Source: Candidatus Omnitrophota bacterium
Lineage (GTDB): Bacteria > Ratteibacteria > UBA8468 > B48-G9 > JAFGKM01
DNA: 9,213 nt
Assembly: GCA_023818745.1 (NCBI GenBank)
Contig: JAMWBY010000051.1
Span: 1-9,213 of the forward strand
Direction: 5' to 3'
Position 1 is the stretch's first letter; each line of letters opens with the position of its first letter. This document shows positions 1 to 6,647 of the stretch, in pieces. Below the pieces are notes generated by a model, which did no database searches, was not told the DNA's origin, and saw only the letters and a list, made by a program, of their open reading frames with translations. A program made the translations under genes and the position numbers.

Positions 1-171
1 TGGGATATCAATTTCAACAGGACATCCTTTAATACATGGTGCATTTTTACACTGAAGACACCTACTTGCTTCTTCAATTGCCTGCTTTTCATCATAACCA
101 AATGAAACTTCATTAAAATTTTTTATCCTCTCTGATGGAAATTGTTTTCTATCTTTTACTCTGTCTTTCAC
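1..171 (-). CDS. gltA: NADPH-dependent glutamate synthase / NfnB-family flavoprotein, N-terminal part (cut by window edge)
   Basis: Only the first 57 codons are present and the frame runs off the left edge. They show the start of the Fe-S domain of the homotetrameric glutamate synthase / NfnB / SudA family. The segment ERIKNFNEVSFGYDEKQA (residues 15-32) is followed by cysteines C38, C41, C46 and C50 (CLQCKNAPCIKGC) and then PVEIDIP. In this family that domain binds a [4Fe-4S] cluster ahead of two FAD/NAD(P)H-binding domains, which would lie outside the window. The start is GTG at 171-169. It overlaps the nadB stop as GTGA and has GGAG 10 nt upstream. It is the last visible gene of the operon. 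This stretch cannot separate a true glutamate synthase from the small-subunit partner of GltB or the NfnB transhydrogenase subunit, so the family call is firm and the reaction is not. Confidence 0.85.
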   Translation of the reverse strand, partial: MKDRVKDRKQFPSERIKNFNEVSFGYDEKQAIEEASRCLQCKNAPCIKGCPVEIDIP

Positions 172-1766
172 CTTATTTCAACTCCTTTTTTGCTAACTAT
201 TATATGTTTTTTCCAATTTTTATCATCCTGATAAGGATAATCCTTTCTAAAATGTGTTCCTCTTGTTTCTTCTCTCAAAATTGCAGATTCTGCCATTAAA
301 GTTGCTATTATTAGCATGTTTAAACTTTCAAATCCATTTTTATCATCAAACTCTTTGCAAAAAGCGTATTTATTCCATTCTTTAAGTTTATTAAGAGCAT
401 ACTCTAATGTTTCTTTTTCTCTCTCAATCCCGACATTTTTCCACATTAAACTCCTTATAGACCTTTTTAAATCTTCTTTATCTATTAAAATATCTCCCTT
501 CTTCGGAAAAACATATTTAAAATCAATGTCTTCTATTTTGTATTCCTCTTCTTTTAACTTAATTCCTATCCTTTTACTGAATACAAGTGATTCAAGAAGA
601 GAATTACTTGCCAAACGATTTGCTCCATGGACTCCAGTACAAGCGCATTCTCCTACTGCAAAAAGATTTTCAAAATTTGTTTTTCCCCAGATATCGGTTT
701 TTATTCCTCCCATAAAATAGTGTGCAGATGGTCTTACAGGAATTAAGTTTTTACTTGGTTCTATACCATATTTTTTGCAAAAATCATAAATTTGAGGGAA
801 TCTTTTTTTAATATAATCTTTTTTTAAATGAGTTAAATCAAGATAAACACAATTTGAATTTGTTTTTTTCATCTGGTCAATTATTGCTCTTGAAACAATA
901 TCTCTTGGAGCAAGCTCTCCAGAAGGATGATAATCAAACATAAATCTATCTCCATAAATATTCCTTAAAATCCCTCCTTCGCCTCTTACACTTTCAGAAA
1001 TTAAAAACCTTGGTGCTCCTGCAAGGTAAAAAGTAGTTGGATGAAATTGGTAAAATTCAAGGTCAGCAAGTTCCACATTTTTTCTGTAAGCAATAGCAAT
1101 ACCATCTCCTGTGATATGAGAAGGATTTGTTGTCTCCTGAAAAACCATCCCTGCTCCACCTGTTGAAAGTATATAGCATTTTGCTTGGATTATATAAATT
1201 TTATTTTGTTTCTCATCAAGAACAATTGCTCCAATGATTTTATTTTCAACTGAAATCAGGTCTATCAAAAATGATTTGTTTTTTATCTTTATATTAGGAA
1301 ACATTGAAACAAGATTATAAAAAAATTTTGTTAAATTTTTTCCAATTGCATCTCCATTTGAATGTAAAATTCTATTTCTGGAATGACCACCCTCTTTTGT
1401 AAAATGAAGTTTTCCATTTTCTTTATCAAAGTTAAATCCCATATCTATAATTTCTTTAATTCTTTCAACTCCCTCATTTACAAGAATATCAACTGCTTTC
1501 TCATCATTTAAATAACAACCAACTTTTAATGTGTCCTCTTTATGTAATTGTGGTTTATCATCTTCATTTAAAGCAACGGCAATGCCACCCTGTGCATTAT
1601 AACTACACGTTTCTTCAATTCCATCTTTGTAAAGAATTACAACATTAAAATTCCTTAATTCCCAAGACAGATAAAGTCCACTTAATCCACCACCAATAAC
1701 CAAAAAATCAACTTTTTCTTTTGGTAATTTTTTCGTATCAAATGAAATTAAATATTCAGGTATCAT
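168..1766 (-). CDS. nadB: L-aspartate oxidase
   Basis: This 532-residue flavoenzyme oxidises L-aspartate to iminoaspartate, the first step of bacterial de novo NAD synthesis. NadA then makes quinolinate; nadA and nadC are not in this window. The FAD-binding loop GGGLSG is at 25-30 and SYNAQGG at 55-61. Substrate-site motifs of the fumarate reductase/aspartate oxidase fold follow: EGGHSR (125-130), FHPT (241-244, His242), RGEGG (261-265), APRDIVSRA (286-294, Arg288), SAHYFMGG (347-354, His349) and HGANRLASNSLLE (380-392, Arg384). By position these match E. coli Glu121, His244, Arg290, His351 and Arg386. Length is normal and the C-terminal helical domain is complete. Family members can use fumarate or O2 as electron acceptor, and fumarate fits an anaerobe. 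The ATG overlaps the def stop as ATGA, and no Shine-Dalgarno is visible upstream, so it probably depends on coupling to def. The reading frame is intact. Confidence 0.97.
   Translation of the reverse strand: MIPEYLISFDTKKLPKEKVDFLVIGGGLSGLYLSWELRNFNVVILYKDGIEETCSYNAQGGIAVALNEDDKPQLHKEDTLKVGCYLNDEKAVDILVNEGVERIKEIIDMGFNFDKENGKLHFTKEGGHSRNRILHSNGDAIGKNLTKFFYNLVSMFPNIKIKNKSFLIDLISVENKIIGAIVLDEKQNKIYIIQAKCYILSTGGAGMVFQETTNPSHITGDGIAIAYRKNVELADLEFYQFHPTTFYLAGAPRFLISESVRGEGGILRNIYGDRFMFDYHPSGELAPRDIVSRAIIDQMKKTNSNCVYLDLTHLKKDYIKKRFPQIYDFCKKYGIEPSKNLIPVRPSAHYFMGGIKTDIWGKTNFENLFAVGECACTGVHGANRLASNSLLESLVFSKRIGIKLKEEEYKIEDIDFKYVFPKKGDILIDKEDLKRSIRSLMWKNVGIEREKETLEYALNKLKEWNKYAFCKEFDDKNGFESLNMLIIATLMAESAILREETRGTHFRKDYPYQDDKNWKKHIIVSKKGVEIR
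182..186 (-). promoter_or_regulatory. Ribosome binding site that fixes the GTG start of the gltA-like gene
   Basis: On the minus strand an A-rich run ends in AGGAG, 10 nt before GTG at 171-169 and inside the last codons of nadB. No ATG or TTG lies in frame at a better position, so this site supports the GTG start that overlaps the nadB stop codon. Confidence 0.6.
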
Positions 1767-2260
1767 TTTTTTGATTTTTGAAGAAGATGTTCTAATTTTT
1801 CTTTATAAAAATTTTTCTCATTTTGTGTTGCATAATCAATTATTAAAATACCATTAAGATGGTCTATTTCATGCTGAAAACATCTTGCTATTATTCCGTT
1901 TGCCTCCACAATTATCTCTTTACCTTTTTCATTAATTCCTTTTACAATTACCTTTTTGGCTCTATTAATTGAAAAAAAAATTTCGGGAAAACTTAAACAT
2001 CCTTCAATATCAATTTCATAACCATTTTTTTCTAAAATCACAGGATTTATTAAAGTTATAAAATTTTCTTTCTCTTTATCATAAGTAATAAAAATCCTTT
2101 TGGAAACACCAACTTGTGGACCTGCAAGTCCTATCCCTTGCGCTTTTAGAAGTGTTTCTTTCATTGAATTTATAAGTTTTAAAGTTTTATCATCAATATC
2201 TTTTACTTCTTCTGCTTTTTTTCTTAAAATTGGTTCTCCATAAGTTCGTATTTTTCTCAT
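1763..2260 (-). CDS. def: Peptide deformylase
   Basis: A 165-residue cytoplasmic metalloenzyme that removes the formyl group from the initiator methionine of new proteins. All three family motifs are present: GIGLAGPQVG (42-51, catalytic Gln49), EGCLS (86-90, metal ligand Cys88) and QHEIDHLNG (129-137, HExxH with metal ligands His130 and His134 and catalytic Glu131). Motif 1 reads AGPQ rather than the commoner AAPQ, which is a tolerated variant. Length is typical and the C-terminal tail is Lys-rich. The gene begins 3 nt after the thiC stop. A modest ribosome site (AAGGTGG, + strand 2272-2278) lies 11 nt upstream inside the thiC end. Its stop overlaps the nadB start. Def is often next to fmt or priA, neither of which is here, so this placement inside a biosynthetic operon probably reflects compaction rather than a shared pathway. 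Confidence 0.97.
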   Translation of the reverse strand: MRKIRTYGEPILRKKAEEVKDIDDKTLKLINSMKETLLKAQGIGLAGPQVGVSKRIFITYDKEKENFITLINPVILEKNGYEIDIEGCLSFPEIFFSINRAKKVIVKGINEKGKEIIVEANGIIARCFQHEIDHLNGILIIDYATQNEKNFYKEKLEHLLQKSKK

Positions 2261-2263
2261 TTT

Positions 2264-3559
2264 TTAACACACCACCTTTATTCCAAGGTATTTTTCTATT
2301 AATTTTATTGCACAGTATTTTCCACACATTGTGCAAACGTCTTTTTCTTTCAACGGAAACTTTTTTCTTAATTTTTCAAATTTCTCTTTATCTATTGCGA
2401 TTTTCTTTTCTTCTTCCCATCTTCTTTGAGTCCTTGCAATATCCATAAGAAAATCTATCTCAATCGCCCCTTTAATTCCTTTACCAATATCTCCAACATG
2501 AGCAGCAATTCTGGCTGAAATAACACCTTCTGCAACTTCTTCTATTCCCGGTAGGGAAAGATGTTCACTTGGAGTAACATAACATAAAAAATCCGCACCT
2601 TTCCATGAAGCAATTGCTCCTCCAATCGCGCTTGTTATATGGTCATATCCTGGAGCAATATCACATACAATAGGCCCAAGAACATAAAAAGGCGCACCAT
2701 TACATATTTTCTTTTCAAGTTGAACATTTGTTTCTATTTCATTTATAGGAATATGTCCTGGTCCTTCAATTATTACCTGAACATCATTTTCCCATGCATA
2801 TTTAGTAAGTTCACCTAAAGTCAGTAATTCTTCTATTTGAGAACTGTCTGTAGAATCAATAAGTCCACCAGGCCTTAATCCATCTCCCAAACTCAGAACA
2901 AGGTCATATTTCCTCGCTATTTCAATTAATCTATCAAAATTTTTATATAGTGGGTTTTCTTTTTCATTAGATACCATCCACATAATTAAAAAAGCACCTC
3001 CTCTACTTACAACAAGTGATTTTCTTGGATTTTTTTTAAGACGTTCAACTGCTTTCAAGTTTACTCCACAATGAACAGTTGCAAAACTTACTCCGTCTTT
3101 TGCATGTTTTTCAATAACCTCAAAAATTTTATCTTCATCCATATTTACAATCCCACCCTTTTCCTCTATTGACTCAATTGCTGATTGATATATTGGAACT
3201 GTTCCAACAGGCACATTGCTTTTCTGAATTATTTTCTTTCTTATTTCATCTATATTGCCGCCTATACTTAAATCCATAACTGTATCTGTTCCATACTTTT
3301 CTGCAGTTTTCAACTTTTCAATTTCAAAGTTTATATCACATACATCTGGAGAAGTCCCTATATTAGCATTAACTTTTGTCCTAAGTCCTTCACCAATCCC
3401 AAGGAATTTATTTTTATGCTTTAAAATCACTATCTTGCCTTCTGCAACTTTTCTTGAAACATATTCTGGTTCTAAATTTTCTTTTTTTGAAACTTCCTTT
3501 ACTGCTTGGCTTATTATCCCTTTTCTTGCAAGTTCTTTTTCAAGAATTTTTCTTCTCAT
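2264..3559 (-). CDS. thiC: Phosphomethylpyrimidine synthase (HMP-P synthase)
   Basis: A 431-residue radical-SAM enzyme that rearranges aminoimidazole ribotide to HMP phosphate, the pyrimidine half of thiamin. ThiC signatures run the length of the protein: NANIGTS (64-70), TVMDLSIGG (93-101), GTVPIYQ (119-125), TVHCGV (161-166), SRGG (185-188), SLGDGLRPG (223-231), EGPGHIP (265-271), CDIAPGYDHITSAIGG (299-314) and TPSEHLSLP (329-337). The C-terminal cluster-binding cysteines are C409, C412 and C416, spaced CX2CX3C; the form I know from E. coli is CX2CX4C. It lacks the extra N-terminal domain of the roughly 630-residue E. coli protein, as in many anaerobe and archaeal ThiCs. The ATG overlaps the ilvD stop as ATGA, with AGGAGGA 8 nt upstream in the end of ilvD. 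No other thiamin genes are in view and no TPP riboswitch precedes it. Confidence 0.97.
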   Translation of the reverse strand: MRRKILEKELARKGIISQAVKEVSKKENLEPEYVSRKVAEGKIVILKHKNKFLGIGEGLRTKVNANIGTSPDVCDINFEIEKLKTAEKYGTDTVMDLSIGGNIDEIRKKIIQKSNVPVGTVPIYQSAIESIEEKGGIVNMDEDKIFEVIEKHAKDGVSFATVHCGVNLKAVERLKKNPRKSLVVSRGGAFLIMWMVSNEKENPLYKNFDRLIEIARKYDLVLSLGDGLRPGGLIDSTDSSQIEELLTLGELTKYAWENDVQVIIEGPGHIPINEIETNVQLEKKICNGAPFYVLGPIVCDIAPGYDHITSAIGGAIASWKGADFLCYVTPSEHLSLPGIEEVAEGVISARIAAHVGDIGKGIKGAIEIDFLMDIARTQRRWEEEKKIAIDKEKFEKLRKKFPLKEKDVCTMCGKYCAIKLIEKYLGIKVVC

Positions 3560-5211
3560 TCAAGTATTCCTCCTGTATTTGCAGACTTAACAAGTTTTGA
3601 ATATTTCAAAAGAACTCCTTTTAAATTCTTTTTTAAAATTTTAATCTCTTTTTTTCTTTTTTCCATTTCTCTCTTATCAACTTTTAACTCAATTTTTCTT
3701 TCAGGTATATCAATTTCAATTATATCTCCATTTTTAACATAAGCAATTGGGCCTCCTTCTGCTGCTTCTGGACTTATATGTCCTATACATGGACCACGTG
3801 TGCCACCTGAAAATCTACCATCTGTAATCAAGGCAACTTTTTCATCAAGCCCTTTTCCACTTATTGCTGAAGTTATTGAAAGCATTTCTCTCATTCCAGG
3901 TCCTCCCTTTGGTCCCTCATATCTTATTACTACAACTCCTTCTTTAATTTTACCTTCAATTACTGCTTTCATAGCACTTTCTTCAGAATCAAAAACAATT
4001 GCTTTTCCTTTAAATTTCATCATAGTTTCTTTAACTGCTGATTGCTTAACAACTGCTCCATCCGGAGCAAGAGAACCTTTTAAAATAGCAATTCCTCCTT
4101 CTTTCATATATGGATTTTCAATTTCTCTAATAACATTCCTGTCATAAACTTCTACTTTTTTTAATATCTCTCTTATATTTTTACCACTTACACTTAAACA
4201 ATCTTCCTCTATTAAACCTTTTTTACTCAATTCCTTCATCACCGCAGATATACCACCTGCTTTGTCAAGGTCTTGGATGTGTTGACTGGATGCAGGAGAA
4301 ATTTTACATATATTGGGAGTAATTCTACTTAACTTATCAAAAATTTCTAATTGAAGTTTTATTCCTGCTTCATTAGCTATAGCAGGTAAATGTAACACAG
4401 TATTTGTAGAAGCACCTAAGGCCATATCAACAACGATGGCATTTTTAAAACTCTCAAACTTCACAATATCTCTTGGTTTTATATCCTTTTTTACAAGTTC
4501 AACAACTCTCATCCCAGCATATTTGGCTAACCTTATTCTCCTTGCATCAACAGCCGGAATTGTTCCATTTCCAGGTAAAGCAAGGCCCAGTGCTTCTGAA
4601 AGACAATTCATAGAATTTGCAGTAAACATCCCTGAACAACTTCCTGCTCCAGGACATGCCATTTCTTCCATAAGTTTCAAAGTTTCTTCAGTTATTTCTT
4701 TGTTTAAAATTTTCCCAACTCCTTCAAAAACACTAATCAAGTCAATCTCTTTTTTATCAGGCAAAATTCCACAAAGCATTGGACCTCCACTTATAAAAAT
4801 TCCTGGTATATTAACTCTTAATAAAGCCATAAGCATTCCAGGAACAATCTTATCACAACTTCCAACCATAACAATTCCATCAAATTGATGTGCCTGACAC
4901 ATTATTTCAAGAGAATCTGCAATTATATCTCTTGAAACTAAACTATATCTCATTCCTTCATGCCCCATAGCAATTCCATCACAAACCCCAATAACTCTAA
5001 ATTCTATAGGAGTTCCTCCAGCCATTCTTATCCCTGCTTTTACTGCTTCTGTAATTTTGTCAAGATGTATATGCCCTGGTGTTATTTCATTTCCTGAATT
5101 TGCAACTCCTATAATTGGTCTTTCTATTTCCTCATCTATCAAACCAATCGCTTTTAATAAACTTCTATGAGGTGCTCTCAAATACCCTTTTTTAATATTA
5201 TCGCTTCTCAT
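3556..5211 (-). CDS. ilvD: Dihydroxy-acid dehydratase
   Basis: A 551-residue Fe-S dehydratase that converts 2,3-dihydroxy-isovalerate and 2,3-dihydroxy-3-methylvalerate to the keto acids for valine/leucine and isoleucine. Visible signatures are SCDKIVPGM (118-126, cluster Cys119 and carbamylation-site Lys120), CPGAGSCSGMFTANSMNCL (187-205, cluster Cys192), GSLAPDGAVVK (379-389), FDSEESA (407-413), RYEGPKGGPGMREML (430-444) and LITDGRFSGGTRG (461-473). Near the N-terminus the sequence is TPGHIHL (44-50). [2Fe-2S]-type enzymes have a Cys where Gly46 stands, so this looks like the oxygen-labile [4Fe-4S] class. That is inferred from motif comparison. The start is supported by AAGGAGG 4 nt upstream (+ strand 5216-5222). 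It is the first gene of the operon, with its promoter at 5243-5271. Other ilv/leu genes are absent from the window. An ilvD homologue could instead act on sugar acids, but the length and motifs fit DHAD. Confidence 0.95.
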   Translation of the reverse strand: MRSDNIKKGYLRAPHRSLLKAIGLIDEEIERPIIGVANSGNEITPGHIHLDKITEAVKAGIRMAGGTPIEFRVIGVCDGIAMGHEGMRYSLVSRDIIADSLEIMCQAHQFDGIVMVGSCDKIVPGMLMALLRVNIPGIFISGGPMLCGILPDKKEIDLISVFEGVGKILNKEITEETLKLMEEMACPGAGSCSGMFTANSMNCLSEALGLALPGNGTIPAVDARRIRLAKYAGMRVVELVKKDIKPRDIVKFESFKNAIVVDMALGASTNTVLHLPAIANEAGIKLQLEIFDKLSRITPNICKISPASSQHIQDLDKAGGISAVMKELSKKGLIEEDCLSVSGKNIREILKKVEVYDRNVIREIENPYMKEGGIAILKGSLAPDGAVVKQSAVKETMMKFKGKAIVFDSEESAMKAVIEGKIKEGVVVIRYEGPKGGPGMREMLSITSAISGKGLDEKVALITDGRFSGGTRGPCIGHISPEAAEGGPIAYVKNGDIIEIDIPERKIELKVDKREMEKRKKEIKILKKNLKGVLLKYSKLVKSANTGGILE

Positions 5212-5242
5212 TATCCCTCCTTCTTTTAAAGTTTAAAGAAAT

Positions 5243-5271
5243 ATAATACCATTTTTTTAATTAAAAATAAA
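5243..5271 (-). promoter_or_regulatory. Predicted sigma-70 extended -10 promoter for the ilvD-thiC-def-nadB-gltA operon
   Basis: Reading leftward on the minus strand there is an extended -10, TGG-TATTAT, at 5251-5243. A weak -35 candidate, TTTATT (5271-5266), sits 17 nt upstream. Transcription would begin near 5236, leaving a leader of about 25 nt that contains only the ilvD ribosome site. That is too short for a riboswitch or attenuator. It is a sequence-only prediction in a very AT-rich region. Confidence 0.5.
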
Positions 5272-5428
5272 TTTTTCCACTTTTTTCAAAAATAGAAAAT
5301 TAAGTTTTTTAATGGTTTTTCAGCGTATACAAAAAGTTGTTTTATAAAAGAATGGATAAAAAATGCATTTAATTTAAAATATTTATTTCATATGTTTAGA
5401 GTTCCAAAAGAAAGAGATAAAAATAATT

Positions 5429-5457
5429 TTGATAGGTTTTTTTAAAAATGGTATACT
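5429..5457 (+). promoter_or_regulatory. Predicted sigma-70 promoter for the plus-strand Gfo/Idh gene
   Basis: TTGATA (5429-5434) and TATACT (5452-5457) are separated by exactly 17 nt. A TGG directly before the -10 box makes it an extended -10. Each hexamer matches the consensus at five of six positions. Transcription would start near 5464, giving a leader of about 32 nt that ends in AGGAGG (5486-5491), four bases before the ATG. This is the best-formed promoter in the window. Confidence 0.7.
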
Positions 5458-5461
5458 ATAA

Positions 5462-5479
5462 TATCAATAAATTTTGATA
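5462..5479. promoter_or_regulatory. Operator-like inverted repeat at the predicted transcription start
   Basis: TATCAA (5462-5467) and TTGATA (5474-5479) form a perfect 6-bp inverted repeat around a 6-nt spacer, lying at about +1 to +16 of the predicted transcript. The right half sits in AATTTTGATA (5470-5479), which recurs exactly at 5425-5434 over the -35 box, 45 bp upstream. The arrangement resembles a repressor operator with an auxiliary half-site. No regulator gene is in the window, so the role is inferred. Confidence 0.35.
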
Positions 5480-5495
5480 AAAAATAGGAGGAAAA

Positions 5496-6647
5496 ATGGA
5501 TAAAGTGAGAATTGGAGTTATAGGAGTTGGTGGAATGGGATATGCCCATTGTAAAATTGCACGTTCCTTAAATTTAACAGAACTAACGTGTGTCTCTGAT
5601 GTGGATGAAAGTGTAGCAAAAGAAAGAGGTGAAGAATTTAAAGTTAGATATTTTACTGATTATAAAGAATTGATAAAAAGTGGATTATGTGATGCAGTAA
5701 TAGTTGCAACACCTCATTGGTATCATCCAGAAATAAGTATTTTTGCTTTTCAAAATGGGCTGCATGTTTTAAGCGAAAAACCAATTGCTGTTAAAGTTTC
5801 AGATGCAGACAAAATGATTGAAGCGGCAAAAAAATCAGGCAAGGTCTTTTCAATTATGTTTCAAAGGAGAACAGAACCATTATTCAAAAAGGCCTATGAA
5901 ATTGTTAAAAGTGGCGCAATTGGTGAAATCCAAAAAAGTGTATGTATAGACCCATGGTATAGAAGTCAAGCATATTATGACAGTGGAACATGGAGAGCAA
6001 CATGGAAAGGAGAAGGTGGAGGAGTTATAATAAATCAGGCACCCCATACAATTGATTTATTTACTTTACTTGCTGGTCTTCCTAAAAAAATAACTGCAAA
6101 AACGAGGGCAAAATTACATGATATTGAAGTTGAAGATGAGGTAAGCGCATTTTTAGAATATGAAAATGGTGCGTGGGGATATTACTACACATCTACTTGT
6201 GAACCTGTTGGACCATTTCATCTTGAAATAACAGGGGATAAAGGAAAACTTGTAATAAGAGGAAACACATTAACATTCTATTCTTATGAGTATCCTATTT
6301 CTGAATTTACAAAAATGGCGCCTGATATGTGGGCATCTTTAAAGTATACCGAAGAAAAAATTGAAATCAATTCAAATATAGAAACAGGACATGGTGTAAT
6401 AATAAAAAATTTCGCAAAAGCAATTTTATATGGTGAAGAATTAATTGTAAAAGGTGAAGAGGGCTTAAATAGTGTTGAATTTCTTAATGCCTGCATTCTT
6501 TCTGGTAAAAAGGGCAAAACTGTTGAAATTCCTATAAATAGAAAAGAATATGATGATTTAATGGAAGAACTAATTAAAACATCAAAACCCAAAAAAGTAG
6601 TTAAGGTTCAAAGAGTTACAGACCCTAATATAGCTAAAAAAATGTAA
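5496..6647 (+). CDS. Gfo/Idh/MocA family NAD(P)-dependent oxidoreductase (first of two)
   Basis: A 383-residue two-domain oxidoreductase. The N-terminal Rossmann fold has GVIGVGGMG (7-15, the GxGxxG nucleotide loop), an acidic end to the second strand (SDVDES, 34-39) and the family EKP motif (94-96, catalytic Lys95). The C-terminal alpha/beta substrate domain contains YYDSGTWRATW (160-170) and GGGVIINQAPHTIDL (174-188, His184). Asn180 takes the place often held by the catalytic Asp; the surrounding sequence suggests this is normal for its subgroup. Members oxidise or reduce hydroxyl groups of sugars, inositols or sugar acids with a bound or exchanging nicotinamide. The substrate cannot be read from sequence. 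There is no signal peptide. It is a single-gene unit with its own promoter, and AGGAGG lies 4 nt before ATG. It ends directly against the convergent glutamate dehydrogenase gene. The family call is secure and a specific function is not assignable. Confidence 0.93.
   Translation: MDKVRIGVIGVGGMGYAHCKIARSLNLTELTCVSDVDESVAKERGEEFKVRYFTDYKELIKSGLCDAVIVATPHWYHPEISIFAFQNGLHVLSEKPIAVKVSDADKMIEAAKKSGKVFSIMFQRRTEPLFKKAYEIVKSGAIGEIQKSVCIDPWYRSQAYYDSGTWRATWKGEGGGVIINQAPHTIDLFTLLAGLPKKITAKTRAKLHDIEVEDEVSAFLEYENGAWGYYYTSTCEPVGPFHLEITGDKGKLVIRGNTLTFYSYEYPISEFTKMAPDMWASLKYTEEKIEINSNIETGHGVIIKNFAKAILYGEELIVKGEEGLNSVEFLNACILSGKKGKTVEIPINRKEYDDLMEELIKTSKPKKVVKVQRVTDPNIAKKM

Larger units (their letters stand above)
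5212..5495. other. Divergent intergenic control region
   Basis: These 284 bases separate the leftward ilvD operon from the rightward Gfo/Idh gene and are markedly richer in A+T than the genes. They hold two outward-facing promoters, an 11-bp inverted repeat (AAAAATGGTAT at 5444-5454 and its complement at 5246-5256) overlapping both -10 regions, and TTGATA/TATCAA elements next to the rightward promoter. I find no T-box, TPP riboswitch, tRNA or hairpin-plus-U-run terminator. A stop-free plus-strand frame runs through 5296-5445 without a supported start. Confidence 0.7.

Noticed and set aside
316..720. Open plus-strand frame opposite nadB
   Set aside because: It lies wholly inside a gene with complete NadB motifs, has no recognisable domain and is Ser/Phe/Leu-rich as expected for an antisense shadow of an AT-rich gene.
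2230..4888. Several open plus-strand frames opposite def, thiC and ilvD
   Set aside because: All are antisense to well-supported genes, low in complexity (Phe, Leu, Ser, Ile) and without ribosome sites or motifs.
5212..5300. Possible T-box or TPP riboswitch ahead of ilvD/thiC
   Set aside because: The promoter lies within about 50 bases of the start, none of the conserved T-box or THI-box core sequences is seen, and no terminator hairpin is present.
5325..5330. GTATAC palindrome, also found at 5451-5456
   Set aside because: Six-base palindromes are expected by chance in AT-rich DNA; only the second copy lies in a promoter, and it is explained by the -10 box.
6284..6592. Open minus-strand frame inside the first Gfo/Idh gene
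   Set aside because: Antisense shadow of a confidently identified gene, with no domain.
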